Source: Parasponia andersonii (taxonomy: Eukaryota > Streptophyta > Magnoliopsida > Rosales > Cannabaceae). Taken from it: 64,000 nt of DNA. The notes beneath the pieces are model-generated. The model was given only the letters and a program-made list of their open reading frames with translations, had not been told where the DNA came from and searched no databases. Of the stretch, positions 32,640-50,559 are shown in pieces (the first letter of the stretch is position 1; the number at the start of each line of letters is the position of its first letter). The translations under genes were made by a program, and so were the position numbers. Location of the stretch: positions 1 to 64,000 of the forward strand of contig JXTB01000546.1 in the NCBI GenBank assembly GCA_002914805.1, in the 5' to 3' direction.

Positions 32640-33859
32640 AAAAAGAAAAGCAAAACAAAAAAAACTTTTTGCAAGTAAAAACTATAAACTAGCTAAAAAA
32701 TTGAAATTTGGTTGCCTTTTAGTTATTCAACTATGGTTTCCAATATCTTAAAGTAGCCAATTTCCGTTACCAATTACTGGTAACTAATTGCTATTTTCCA
32801 ATAGATAGTTATCATATCATTAATTATAACCAGTAATAAAATGAGTTCTAGTTTCCATGAATCTTTTAGGTGCTAAACTCTTATTAGTAATTAGTAGAAA
32901 CTGAAATAATCAAGGAATGACAAAAACAGACATAAGATCAAGTTCAAATCAGGGCATATAAAGCTTAGTTAGGTATAACTACAAATCGCAAAAACATGTG
33001 AGTTTATGCAAAATTAGCATTCCATATTTGATCTCTTATTCTGATAGATAGTAGTAGGTGAAAACCTAGAAACTTCTCACTAACAATGAGAAATAAAATT
33101 ATTTGATCTCTCATTCTGGTATTCCTTTTCTTTTGATTTCATTTCTTCTTTTTTGATTAAAAAAGGTAGCAATCACTTTCAATTAACAAACACCTAGACC
33201 AAACAGAGGAAACCATTAAAGTTTTAGGACATAATAAAATTAAAATTAGTCAATAGATTCATCATCTAAAAAAGAAGCACCAGAGTATGATTTTTTGCTT
33301 TATATTGATTGGGTTTCTAGATTCTAGTAAATAGGAGCTATATTGGTTACTGAAATCCATTTCTATACTTTTCGATTGAAAATATAATTCATCTGGAAAG
33401 TAGTCTATGGTTACTATCTACTGGTAATACCATCAATTTCATAACGAAAGGATCGAATTCAAAAATAGATCAATATGGTTACAAGTCTCTTACTAATATA
33501 TTTGGCTTTTTCATCAACAAGATTATCTTTTAACCAAGAAATAAATACCAGAAACTAAAAATTGATAATTCATTTAGAGCCAAAAAAAAATCGATACTAC
33601 ATTGTCTTACCAGGTTTTGTCGGAAGTGGAAAACGAACTTTGGTCTGAAACTCACCGGTATTAGACGGTGTCGACGTAAATAATAGCTACTGAATTAGAA
33701 TGCGGATCCAGTTGCGCTTCGCCAAAGCCATTTTTGGAATGCAGATGGAGCTCGATTTGGGATTCAATGTCAAGGTTTACTGTTCGTTCTTTTTCTTCTA
33801 TGTTTGACAACTTTTTTTTTTCATTCTTTTTTTCCCTATTTGGCATTGTATTTTTTCTT
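32640..33859. other. MULE 1 transposase-side 5' region, noncoding
   Basis: AT-rich sequence with recurrent TTACTAGTTTCTAG-like words in either orientation (for example near 32760, 32850, 33320 and 33410). A less AT-rich patch at 33600-33780 resembles a 5' leader for the minus-strand transposase. The short minus-strand open frame at 33661-33846 begins MPNREKKNEKKKLSN and has no known domain. Confidence 0.4.
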
Positions 33860-33950
33860 TTGTAAAAATACCACTTTAGTACCGTATGAAACTTAATTAA
33901 AATGGGCTCCGTATATTTGTAATTCTTTTAAATTTTATACGATATTACCC
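33860..33950 (-). repeat. Right terminal inverted repeat of MULE 1
   Basis: The reverse complement starts GGGTAATATCG and contains AAAAGAATTAC, ATATACGG and CATACGGT, as in the left end. Identity is partial, consistent with an old element. Confidence 0.65.
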
Positions 33951-34199
33951 TATAAATCACTGAAAATTATCCCAAAATTTATTAAGCATAGAAGGCCCAG
34001 TTAGTCAATTTTGGGGCCATATAAAGGCCCAAACTGATTTCAAAATAGATTAGTCCTCCTAAATGATTTGGATTGAAAAACTCCATACTGACTTATAATT
34101 AATTTGGTTAGAATCTTAGCTAAAAGTGGTGATTTTATTCGGATGAACACCCCTATTTATGGTCTCAATTTGAAAATTTCATGAGGTAATTTTCTTATT

Positions 34200-34680
34200 C
34201 GATTTTGAGGTAAATCATGTTGATGATTATGTATACCATAAGTTCAATTGGAGTAAGTTTATCTTTTTGGTGCTTTATTTTGATGATATACTACTAGCAA
34301 GTAGTGATATAGGTTTAATGCACGACATTAATAGATTTCTTGCGAAGAATTTCAAAATGAAAGATCTTGGAGTCGCTTCTTTTATATTGGGTATACAGAT
34401 ACATTAAGATCGCTCTCAGAGTATCCTTAAGTTATCACAAAAGAGCTATATCTAGAAAGTACTCAGTAGATTTGGTATGAATAATTATGCACCAACGTCT
34501 CTGGTATCTAAAGGAGATAAATTGAGCCTCAGTCAAAACCCCTAGAATAATGTTGATAAAAAAGCCATACAACAGCCTCTTTATTCTTTGGTTATAGGGA
34601 GTCTGATGTATACTCATGTATGTACGCATTTGGATCTTGCGTTCATAATTGACATATTAGATAAATATACGAGTAACCAC
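34200..34680 (+). pseudogene. Copia reverse transcriptase fragment
   Basis: The + strand reads HVDDYVYHKFNWSKFIFLVL, then YFDDILLASSDIGLMHDINR and FLAKNFKMKDLGVASFILGI, then after stops SQSILKLSQKSYI, RFGMNNYAPTSL, QQPLYSLVIGSLMY and THLDLAFI. This is the palm region of copia RT with YFDD in place of YVDD. Several stops and no flanking domains or LTRs are present, so it is an isolated scrap in the opposite orientation to the large copia element. Confidence 0.85.
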
Positions 34681-34908
34681 TAATTTAATAAAAAAAAAAT
34701 GTACGATAAATTCTGATTATGAATCTAATTTACTATATATGCTGCCCAAGTCGAGATTGGCAAAAAATAATATTATTTAATAGAATTTTTTAATTTATTA
34801 AGGTTGTTATAATACTATGTGGCTAAGGTTTTTTGTGTTTATTATTTTTTTTGTTCAACCTTAATCGAAAGTTTTTGACCAAACATGATTTCTTACAAAT
34901 GAGCAGAT

Positions 34909-35143
34909 GGGCAAAGCCAACAATTTAACTTTGAGGAGACAAAAATTAAATGTATTTCAATTATAGGAAAGCCTGACACTAGAGGGCTATACTAAAAATT
35001 TTATAAATTTAGGAAGGCAAAAGCTAAATTTAAATGAGGCAAATACTCATTCTAAAAATAATTTACGTACTAGTTTACAAGAAAAATAAAATTGAGCGGG
35101 GCAATTGCCCCCTCTAAGCTCCATGTAGCTCCGCCTCTATTGG
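34909..35143. repeat. Short non-autonomous repeat with GC-rich inverted ends
   Basis: The left end GATGGGCAAAGCCAAC and the reverse complement of the right end AGAGGCGGAGCTACATGG are similar. The body has GCGGGGCAATTGCCCCCTC near the right end. The layout matches a common plant dispersed repeat whose ends read like GGGCGGAGC...GCTCCGCC. Its family is not assigned. Confidence 0.5.
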
Positions 35144-35975
35144 GATTTGGGATGTGGTAAAGATAAGATCATAAGATAAATTTTGCACTTTTTGTTTCCA
35201 TAAAAAAAGAAAATATCATTTTATTATTTTACTTTTCTCTGTGAACTTTAAAAATTAATTTTAAAAATAATAGAGACCGTGTCATTTTTTTAATGAAAAA
35301 AACTAAAAATAATTATAAAAAAGAAAAACAACGGAGAAGAGAAAAAATCAAGTTCTAAAGAACACTAATAATAATAATTACGACGATTATGGTGACGACG
35401 ATGATAATTAAAAAAGCTCATAAAAGCCGAAATATATAATTATGGTACGAAAACCACGTAAGCATTAAAACCGGATGATCTTGAAAAACAACGTAATTAA
35501 CTATAGGTACGATACGCACAGACAAATGGCATGATTAGATATGAAAATAATATAAACTCAAAAATAGATACAATTAATCCAAACATAACTTGAAAACAGA
35601 TAAAACTAGATACAAAAATAAACAAACCCAACCCAAAAATAACACGAGCACAAACACTGCACAATTACTAACTGTGCTTGAATGACATGATACATAAATG
35701 GCTACGAGTGTGACTAATCTTGCTTGCGGTAGTACGACACAACACAATTTAACACCACTAAATACCACTATAATGATTCACAAGCATCGTGGTTATTTGT
35801 TTTGTAAATTATAAGATATGCTTAGCTATTAAAAGAAGAGAAAAAAAAAAAAAAAAAACACGGAGTTGGGACGTGTGGGTTTTTCGCTTGAATAACTGGG
35901 GCTTGTGGTTTTTTTTTCCGATTTTTAATTTTTAATTTTTATTATGAAATTTATATATAAATTAATATAATTAGA
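35144..35975. other. Intergenic, no gene seen
   Basis: Noncoding sequence with an A-run at 35839-35859 and a T-rich tract near 35910. The open frame at 35574-35768 (minus) has no domain. Confidence 0.5.
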
Positions 35976-36099
35976 ATTTGACTCTCTTCTCTTTCACTCT
36001 TAAAAGTACTACATTAATTGAGCTAGTTTTATCTGGCTTGTTTGGACTTGTGGATGTTTGTAAGCTTAGTACGTTGTCCGTACTTGCATTGATGCATGT

Positions 36100-36200
36100 A
36101 TCCGTCAAACTTGCAGCCAGACTTTTGTCTCGCCAATCTGTCAAAGTTGACCATTCACGAACTCCCACGTGTCTTCTCGCTTTTTATCTCCATAAAACTT
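36100..36200 (+). promoter_or_regulatory. Candidate promoter elements of the TTM gene
   Basis: TTGACC (W-box type, WRKY binding core) is at 36147-36152 and CCCACGTGTC (G-box/ABRE core CACGTG) at 36166-36171, upstream of the inferred 5' UTR exon. These motifs are short, and their use is inferred from position only. Confidence 0.4.
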
Positions 36201-36249
36201 ATGTATAGTAACAGAAAAGAAAAGAAGAATCAATGGAATGACAACGGCC

Positions 36250-36356
36250 CCTTTAAAATTCCGGTGACCTACTTGTTTTGAGCTCCAGTATCCAAGAACC
36301 AGTGCCACCAAACCAATTACTACTGCAAATTTTTTTCTTTTCCCTCTTTTAGAAAG
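36250..36356 (+). other. Probable 5' UTR exon of the TTM gene
   Basis: A pyrimidine-rich leader ends TTTAGAAAG followed by GTATGC at 36357, a good donor. The matching acceptor is CCTCAG at 37837, 30 nt before the ATG. This gives a 1.5-kb intron in the 5' leader. The transcription start is not determined. Confidence 0.45.
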
Positions 36357-37867
36357 GTATGCTTCTGGGTTTTTCTTTAATTTGCTAGAACATAAGTTAC
36401 ATAATAAATATAATATCGATATACTGTATATTTTGCAGAACTTTCATGTATGTTTGATTGTGATTTTGGCTCTTCAGTGGTTTATCTTGGTAATTGTTTT
36501 TTTTTCCCTATAATTTTATTGAATTCCTGTATTGGGTATTCCATAGGTCGTTTTATTTGCTATTAAACTGGTTCATGTGACAGATATGTTGGTCCATTCA
36601 AGCCACAAAGATACGTGTTGCTATTCTCTCTGTTTCACTCTCTTCTTTGTTTTTCTTTTATTATATATTTCTAGTTTTTTTTTATATAGTTGTTTACTCT
36701 TAATTTCCAACCACGTCACACACTGAGATATTGTGTTGGTTTTCCCCTCTTTAGGAAGAATTGCACATAAGGTAGTTTTAACTGAGGTTTTCATAAGAAA
36801 ATGCTTTCTTGGTTTTTCATTTCTTTTTGAGAAAATGACAAGTAATAAAGAAATAAGGTTGTTGTATTGGTGTCGTTGATGTATTGGTGTTGGAATATTT
36901 AGTTTTGTTACAAGCTACTCTAAGTAATAGTATGATCTCTTAAGAATAATGTGATATTCTTTGAATCATCCGAGACATATTTGTTTTTATTTGTTTTCAA
37001 ATAATTTGAATGAGTTGATTCCTTGCTGGCTAAGGACATGAATTTGATTTTCCATACAATGAAGATATTTAGTTTTGAGCTTGCCAATTGAAAATGATCA
37101 TTGCAAATGTTAACTAAGGCATGGTTTGTTGTGGTATTTGAAAATGATGGTTTTCTGGTAGGTTAGGTCTGGCTATAATGATGAAGGGGTGCTTTGAACG
37201 TGAGATTGAAATTATCGTTAGACTTATCTATTTGTTGATCTTCATTAAATACAAGATTAATACAGGGGTTACGTTATGTCAGTTCTGTTAACATTATTAA
37301 CCATCCAGCTTTGTTCTAACTTGACCAGACTTGATCCTTCATGAGGAAAAACTATGGATTACTAGTCGACAGAGTCTGGCTAACAATATTTTGTTGTCAC
37401 TTACAAAATAGAATCTCACACGCTTCTATGCCGATAAATTCTGCGAGTTGTATTTATGGGCTAGTTACTGTATGATTTGTCATGAAGGAACGTTGTAAAG
37501 TTGCCTTTTGTGCAATTTATTGGTTAATATGGGCTTTAGGCATAGTTTTCACCATCTTCTGGGCTATTAGTTCCATATAGTTCTTCATGAAAAAGTAGAA
37601 GAAAACCTAAAATCATACTCAGTTGTCTATAATGATGGATGCATTTCTTCACTCTACAAATATGAACGTTACCATTAATCATTGAATGTTTGGTTGTATA
37701 CTTCTAGTTCTTAGTCACACAGATTTATATACATATTTATAATGTATATGATTACTGGGATTCTGAGATTTCACTTTGCTTTATCTTCTTCAATATAAGC
37801 ATTATCTGAATGTAGCTTTTGCTATATGTTTCCTCAGATACAGAGGCAAAATTTCAACTCGTCTTAA

Positions 37868-43929
<6,062 letters not shown>

Positions 43930-44100
43930 CTTCCAAGGGCTAGCAGCTCACTTGCGGTACCAATTCCGATATTATATCTTAGTCTGCTTTCCCAAGTTAT
44001 ACAATTCAATAATGTTGTCCTATGATACATGATCTTGGACGCATCTCACCTATGTTGTAAATAATAAATTTTTTACTGTGAATGTTTGTGTAACATATAT
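43930..44100 (+). terminator. 3' UTR and likely poly(A) signal of the TTM gene
   Basis: After the TAA at 43927-43929 the sequence continues with moderate complexity to AATAAA at 44063-44068, a plausible near-upstream element. Parts of this 3' UTR recur at 60440-60575. Confidence 0.55.
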
Positions 44101-45827
44101 GGCAATAGGGAACAAAAAGAACGAATATGATTTCACTTTTTTTCGTTTCTTTCTTATATTTTAAGACATATAATAATAACTTTTTTTTTTTTTTTTGGCT
44201 CAAGAAAAACATAAATAACCATTAGATGTGTCCTGACGTCCTGTTCTTAAACTCGATTGTCCCCCAGGATTTTTTCCAAAAAATTCCTTTTACATATATA
44301 ATATATATATATATATATTTAGTATTTATATATTAAATCAATTTATTCGTAATTTTTCTCATTATACATATTATGTATATATTATATGTGTATATATTTA
44401 GTATTTTTGAAACCCTCGTTAAATTTAAACTCTTATCTTCAAAATAAGAGTTAGATTTGCGTGTATTTATACTTAGATATTTTGGGGAAAGAAAAAGTTT
44501 TTATTCCACCAGCATATTCAATTATGATGTTTTATTTGTAATATACGTGAATTATGTAAAAAAAAATTTAGCATGCTAGTAGATCTAAAAAAAAATGTTT
44601 TATTTCACCAGCATATTCAGTTATGATGTTTTATTTGTAATATACATAAATTATGTAAAATAACATGCTCGTAGATCTTATGTCATTTTTGTTTACCTCT
44701 CCTAGTTTATAAATTTTACAAAATAAGTGGGTTTTTTTATCACCAATTTAGAAGGCATTTTAAATAAAAATTACACTCATTATTCTTTATATGAGAAATA
44801 ATGCTAATATAACATCAAGTAGCGTGAGAATCAATTTTGCGTATATCTTATTATGAATACGAAGTTTAGAAAGCTAATTTTAGATTATAATATGGATATT
44901 CGAGACTAAACTTGAAAAATATGTAACCTAATTGATCTTTATTTAAACTAGCTTAGTATTGTGATCTCTATGTTTGTCCCTCCAGAATTAATTTCTAGCT
45001 CTGTCACTGTGCACATGCAAAGAAAGTTAACGTGTAATACTTTGTGTAATACTTTATGAGGTATACAAGATGTTTCATGTATATTAAACATAATATTTAT
45101 AAATAGTCATTAGTTTTATTTCTATAATCCAAATCATTATAATTAGATTTCTAATTATAATTAGATTTCTAATCATAGAACGAATACGTCGTGTGCAATG
45201 GAAAAATTAGAAATGAGATTGAGTTCAATTTAAATATAAATAATAAGCAAATAATTTTAATATTGTGAATATTTATGTGTTATTTCTTTTATGTATTTAG
45301 TTAATTATTAATTTATATACTCGATGGGCTCTAAAGGAATTACAAAAAAATATTATCTTATACATTTAGCAAGAATATTAATTTAATACATTGGCTTGCA
45401 TTGGACACAGATTTTTTAATTTCGCTGATGTTATTAATTTATCAACATTTATTAATCAAGATTTTACTACTATTATCGAAAACTGATATCAAAAAAACTA
45501 TTTATAGGTCCATGATTATCTTTAACACAAACGAAATTAATAAACTAACAAAACAAACCAATATCTTCAATTTATGTCTTCTACTGTGTATTGGATCTTA
45601 AATATTTTGCATACTAAATATGTTTTAAGCGGCTTTCAAGTTTGACCTATTTTAAAGCCTAAGCTAAAATATAAAATACATTGGAACATAAAACAAATTA
45701 ATAACTCATTTACAAAAATAGATCCCTATTTAATGAAAAAATTGGAAATTCTAAACTACTCCTACATCCCTACAATCTAGTAAAATTTGATCCCTTCGCC
45801 ACGAGTCAAAAGAAAACTTGATCATAA
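44101..45827. other. AT-rich intergenic DNA with one tandem duplication
   Basis: No gene is seen. A unit of about 98 bp containing CCACCAGCATATTCA (CACCAGCATATTCA in copy 2), ATTATGATGTTTTATTTG and GTAGATCT occurs at about 44498-44590 and again at about 44597-44678. A TA-rich microsatellite is at 44296-44320. Confidence 0.6.
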
Positions 45828-45836
45828 TTAAATTAT

Positions 45837-46357
45837 GGATTAATTATATTTTTATATCTTGTGTTTTGACTACTTCTTCAATTTATACTTTAAGTTTTGG
45901 TTATTATCAAATTGATCTTTAGATTGGAAATTTGTAACAAATTTATACCGGATCAGACATCATTTTTGATAACTAAGTTTATATATCAAAAAACCCTTTA
46001 AGCTATATAAATTTTAATACAATTTAAATTTAAAACTAATTAAAATTAATAGCTAAAAGAACAAATATTAAAAAATAATAATTTTGAAAAATGAAAAAAC
46101 CTAAAAATATCAAATATTATTTATGAACTATTAATCAATTTTAGTTAAATTTTAAATTTGAACTTCATTTAAAATATATATTTTTTAAATTTTAATTGGT
46201 GTTTTGGTAAACATAATGGTCAAAATTGATATTTGACCTAAAGAAGATATAAATTTGTTACAAGTTTTAAATAAAGGTTAATATTAATAATAACAAAAAT
46301 ACAAAGTATAAACTGAACAAATAGTCAAAATGTAAGGTATAAAAATATAATTATTCC
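45837..46357. mobile_element. Mutator-type MITE with long terminal inverted repeats
   Basis: The left arm GGATTAATTATATTTTTATA, followed by TTTTGACTACTTCTTCA and TTTATACTTTAAGTTTT, is matched by the reverse complement of the right end: GGAATAATTATATTTTTATA, TTTTGACTATTTGTTCA and TTTATACTTTGTATTTT. The inverted arms are about 100 bp. The flanking 9-mers TTAAATTAT (45828-45836) and TTGAATTAT (46358-46366) agree at 8 of 9 positions, as expected for a Mutator target duplication. The middle is noncoding. A related right half occurs near 63680-63803. Confidence 0.85.
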
Positions 46358-46935
46358 TTGAATTATTTCAATCATAATAACAAAAAAAAAAAAAGGATTC
46401 AGATTTCAGTTTAAAAAAAAAAAAACCTAGTTTGATGACTATGACTCACCTTTTCAACATTGATCACGACGAAGACTAATAGAAAAGGTTGGTGCAGAAG
46501 TTTGGAGTGGCTATGGTTCAAAGAAAAAATTATTCAAATATTTTAATTAGGGTATTTTAGAATTGATAGTTACATTCAAATACTTAAGTGGCATAAAGGC
46601 AACCCTCGTCTATATTAAATCTATTAGAAAATTCTAAAAAAATGTTTAGCTATTTTATAAGCACCCATTGTCTTCCTAAAATAAGCCTCATCTAGCATAT
46701 ACATTAGTTTTATTTGCTTGTTAATTCTGGCACCTGATCTTCACATGAAATGATTTGGAAATTCAAGAATAGGCTTTTCTTCTTTTAATCTGGACAAAAT
46801 TTTAAATCATTATATTAGATCTAATAATTTTACAATGTAAAATTGTACATTGAACATGCTCCTTAGGCACATAACCACTATTCATGTTAGAGAACAAGAA
46901 AAAAAAAATCTTGAAAAACGATATAGATAAGATTA

Positions 46936-47118
46936 ATTTTGGCCAAAATGACTCTTTTATGTAAATTTTTAAAAATAATATCTTAATTATAAAAAAAAAT
47001 CTTAAACAATAATTTTTTTATGATAGAGAAGTTCTTAATCTATGGTCAAAAAATTTGGGCACTTCTAAAAATATTATTTTTAGAAAAATACACAAAAAAA
47101 AAAACATTTTGGCCCAAA
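46936..47118. mobile_element. Small MITE, possibly Tourist-like
   Basis: The left end ATTTTGGCCAAAATG and the reverse complement of the right end TTTGGGCCAAAATG form an inverted repeat. Further inward, AAAAATAATAT is shared. It is flanked by TTA on both sides (46933-46935, 47119-47121), as in PIF/Harbinger MITEs. A TA duplication would fit almost as well. Confidence 0.6.
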
Positions 47119-47348
47119 TTAGTTCAATCAACGTCATTTTAATTTTTATCAAAAATCTTTTCTATATACTTTCTCTGCTACAGCTTTTTCCTTACTATTA
47201 AATTTGGAATGTAATTGGACAACAATCTCTAAGTCCCAAGAAACTCATTGAAGAAAAATATCCAGGGCTTGAAAGAAAGAAGTAATTATTTTAAGGGAAA
47301 AGATTAAAGGAAACAAAGGATATTATTGAATATGAGGAATGAGATGAA

Positions 47349-47405
47349 TTGACGTTTTTTCTTTTGATCCGACTGAGTTGACGTTTTTCTTTTGATCTGA
47401 CTGCA
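47349..47405. repeat. Tandem duplication, 2 x 29 bp
   Basis: TTGACGTTTTTTCTTTTGAT followed by CCGACTGAG is at 47349-47377. It is followed directly by the same unit with a one-base shorter T-run and small changes (47378-47405). Confidence 0.8.
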
Positions 47406-47679
47406 GCCCAAACTAAGCTATAAGAAACAAAAAAAGGAGTCTTGGTAAATATGACAATATCCAAATTGTGTTTTAGAAAAGTCATCCTCTTTTATAGTTT
47501 TTTCGGTGAATACTCTTTTTAAAGTTTTAACTTTACTATAAATAAAAATATCATAAATACTTATCCATCGAAGAACCAGATATACCTAGTCATAGGGTAA
47601 AATTATTCAACACATTGTCTACTCCTCAGCATATCAATTGATTTGACACTTTTTTTACTACTCTTTGGATATCCTTTTT

Positions 47680-48415
47680 TTTTTTTTTAAGTTACTCACA
47701 TTTATCTTGCGCTTTCCAATTAACTATATCTAAGTCATTTTAAGCCTTTTTTTTTTAATGAATATATATACTTAACTATATTTAAATAGATATTTTCTAA
47801 AACTCACAATAAAAAATGCATATTTCACCTACTTTCCTAAGATTACCAAGATTCAAAGTAAAACAAATAGTAAACTAAGTTTAAAAACTTATAACCCAAG
47901 AAATTGAGGAGAAAATTCTTAGTTGTATTCATTGAGGAACAGTCTCGATGTATTTAGTAATCAAAATACATTACTCGACATCATGTTTAGTGTTCTTAAC
48001 ACCTTGTCTAATGCTCAATACTTAGATTATCTTTTTTTTTTTTTTTTGTATCAAGTTATTTGATACCTTGTCTAGCGCTTAATACTTAGACGTTTTTTTT
48101 CGTTTTCTCTTTCTCTTTCTTTTTGTCAAGATACTGGAAAGCTGTCTAGCTCTCTCGAATTAAGAGTATATAAATCATTTTAAACTCTATTTTTAAAAAT
48201 GGATGTATTTACTTAACTATCTTCAAAAAAAGGTGTATTTTCTAAAACTCATTATGAAAAGGGTGTATCACCTACTTTACCAAGATTCCTAAGATTTAAA
48301 GTAAAATAAAGAGTAAAACCTAATTAAAAAAATTCATAAACTGAGAAATTAAGGAGACAATTGCAGTTGTATTTATTGACGAATAGTCTCCATTGCATTT
48401 ATTAATCGAAATAAA
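47680..48415. repeat. Pair of diverged direct repeats, about 300-380 bp each
   Basis: Copy 1 (about 47680-47970) and copy 2 (about 48030-48415) share in the same order a T-run, TTAACTAT, AGATATTTTCTAAAACTCA / GTGTATTTTCTAAAACTCA, CACCTACTTT, CCTAAGATT, AGTAAAA, AAATT..GGAGA, AGTTGTAT, ATTGA and AGTCTC. Copy 2 has an extra insert of CTTTCT-type sequence. A weaker third resemblance is at 59045-59110. Function unknown. Confidence 0.6.
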
Positions 48416-49565
48416 AATAATGTAAATACTTTTGAATCAAAGCGCAAGAAGAAAATACTAAGTTTCTTGCTAGCTGGTATTCTCGTCTTGTCACACAATC
48501 CATAGCCAATTTTCCTTTACAAAGACTTTGTTCAAAATTTTTAGTTTTAATTATTGACTTTATAGACTTTAATTTCTTTACCAAACCTTGCATGAGGTCT
48601 TCATAGTTAGATACTTAAATTTTCAAACTAGCCAAACAGTAAAATCTCGCCTAATTCATATATAATATTAATTTCTAGAACTTAAATAATTTAAATAATT
48701 ATATTTAGACAACTATCCATGTGCCTCTAAACACATGTATAGTGCTTGAATTGCATACTTTGAGAGAAAATGGATGTGAAAATTTGAAAAAAGAGATGAA
48801 AGTTGCATATGTAATCTCTACTATAGAGCTAAACTTCATCAATTGGTGCCATCGCCAATAGATTGCCAGAAGAGTGTATCGTGTTGTACATGGCTTGAAT
48901 GAAGAAGAGGCACCCAGGTTATTGTATATGCAAGTTTTGTTAAGTACTATAAAATATAAACACATAATATACAGGTTGGTGCAATTGAAAAAGAGTCGGT
49001 AAGAAGTCATATGAAAATGATAGGAAATTTGAGGTAATGCACAAAAATTAGGTTAGTCCCTTTATATAAAACCTTAGGGACTAAATTTTCTTTTTTTTTT
49101 TCCAATAGATGTGGGTTTATAAACCTTACCATAGTGAAAAATCTATTATATTCCTCTAACTTGTTGGGGAAAGAAAATAAATAGGAAAAAGTAAGGTTAA
49201 AAAAAAAATACCATTAGAATAAAAACTAAAGGTATTTGCAATGTAACTTGGCTAATTTTGCCCATATTTAGTGTGCCAAATAGTATATTTTCAAATCTTA
49301 GAAATTGAAATGATTAAGAGGAACTGATTTAAACTATACATATATTCATTTGACCATTTTTGTAATGCATTTTGAAATGATTGATAGCTATTTAACTATT
49401 TTTTGGCCCAAAAATTAGTATCTGACTAAGCTTAAAAGTTTGTAGCTAAAAAATCCAACTCACTTAATGGCCAAAATAGAAATACAACATATTCCACAAC
49501 TAAAACTTTAAAAGAAATAGATATTAAGCTAATTTTTAAAACATAAGCATCTACATAAGTCAGTT
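48416..49565. other. AT-rich intergenic DNA
   Basis: No gene or RNA is recognised. Open frames here (48705-49010 minus, 49432-49635 minus) lack domains and normal amino-acid composition. Confidence 0.5.
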
Positions 49566-50559
49566 TGAAAAATTGATCATCTACCAAATTTTCTTTGTAT
49601 GGGCTGAGTAGATGTATGACCACTTTTAAGCTCATAACTCAATACATGACTACGTCTCAGTTATTATAGAAATATGTTCACACAATAGGCCCGTTAAAAA
49701 CCTACTATCGAAAATACCCCTGAAAGCTCAAAACTCACTTTCATCATCATTTTCCCTCTCTTTCCCGCAGTTTCCATTATTTTCAACCCATTTCTCTCGT
49801 TCTCTGAATTTTTTCTCACTTTCTCGCCACTTTCTATCCTTTTCTTTAACCTCTAAAATTTTCTTACATATTTATCTAACCTTTAAAACCTCACTACAAA
49901 TCACATTCCAAAATGCAAATGATGTGTGGTGAATGCAAATGACGCCATATTTGTTTTTTGTAGTTCCAGATATGGATGAATTCTATGCCCTCTGCGATCC
50001 AAGTTTGGTTCAATATTTGCTTTCTAATTTGCTTCCTCTTTTTTGAGTTTTCATCCCAACAATGTGATGATCTGAGTGTGTATTTTGTTATTTTAGGCCT
50101 TTTGACTTTTAAACTTGTCAAATATTGAGGCCATAGAGATCAAAATGTAGACCTTTGAGGGGTTGAGATAGTGGTCGCATTCTAGAGTTCATGGGGTTGA
50201 AACATTTCAGACATGGGTTTGGGGTTCATATTTGGAAAATTCTTTTCTTTTCCTGCATTTTTTCAAAGAATGATTTTTATTATGATTCATAATTCTAGGG
50301 TTTATGATAATAATAAATCCTATTCCACGAATTTCTTGATTTTCTTTCAACTTTTTTTTATGGTCAATATTTGTTTTTCGTTTGTTGCGTTCTAATGCTT
50401 CCTTGATGTAATCATGTTGTTGCAAGTTATTATTTTTATTGTTCTAGAATAGGTTAAATCATAATTTATATTTTCCTCATTTAATTTATTGGTTTATAGA
50501 TATATGGTTTATAGGTATGTAGTTTATAAATTTCTACATTTCTTAATTACACAAATTCC

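Larger units (their letters stand above)
24215..33950. mobile_element. Mutator-like element with Ulp1-like protease gene and transposase gene
   Basis: The left end (24215 onward, GGGTATACATG) and the reverse complement of the right end (33950 backward, GGGTAATATCG) share AAAAGAATTAC, ATATACGG and a CATACGGT-like block in the same order over about 90 bp. These are degenerate terminal inverted repeats. Inside, a DUF1985/Ulp1-like gene runs rightward and a MULE transposase gene leftward, converging near 30 kb. This arrangement is known from Ulp1-carrying plant MULEs. Flanking 9-mers AGGAAATTA and TATAAATCA agree at only 5 of 9 positions, so no target duplication is claimed. Both genes are broken, so the element is defective. 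Confidence 0.8.

Noticed and set aside
24206..33959. Possible 9-bp target duplication AGGAAATTA / TATAAATCA of MULE 1
   Set aside because: Only 5 of 9 positions agree, no better than expected in AT-rich DNA.
34435..34629. 64-aa minus-strand open frame
   Set aside because: It is the antisense shadow of the + strand copia RT fragment.
35574..35768. 64-aa minus-strand open frame with a hydrophobic C-terminus
   Set aside because: No domain, no neighbouring exon, and composition consistent with chance.
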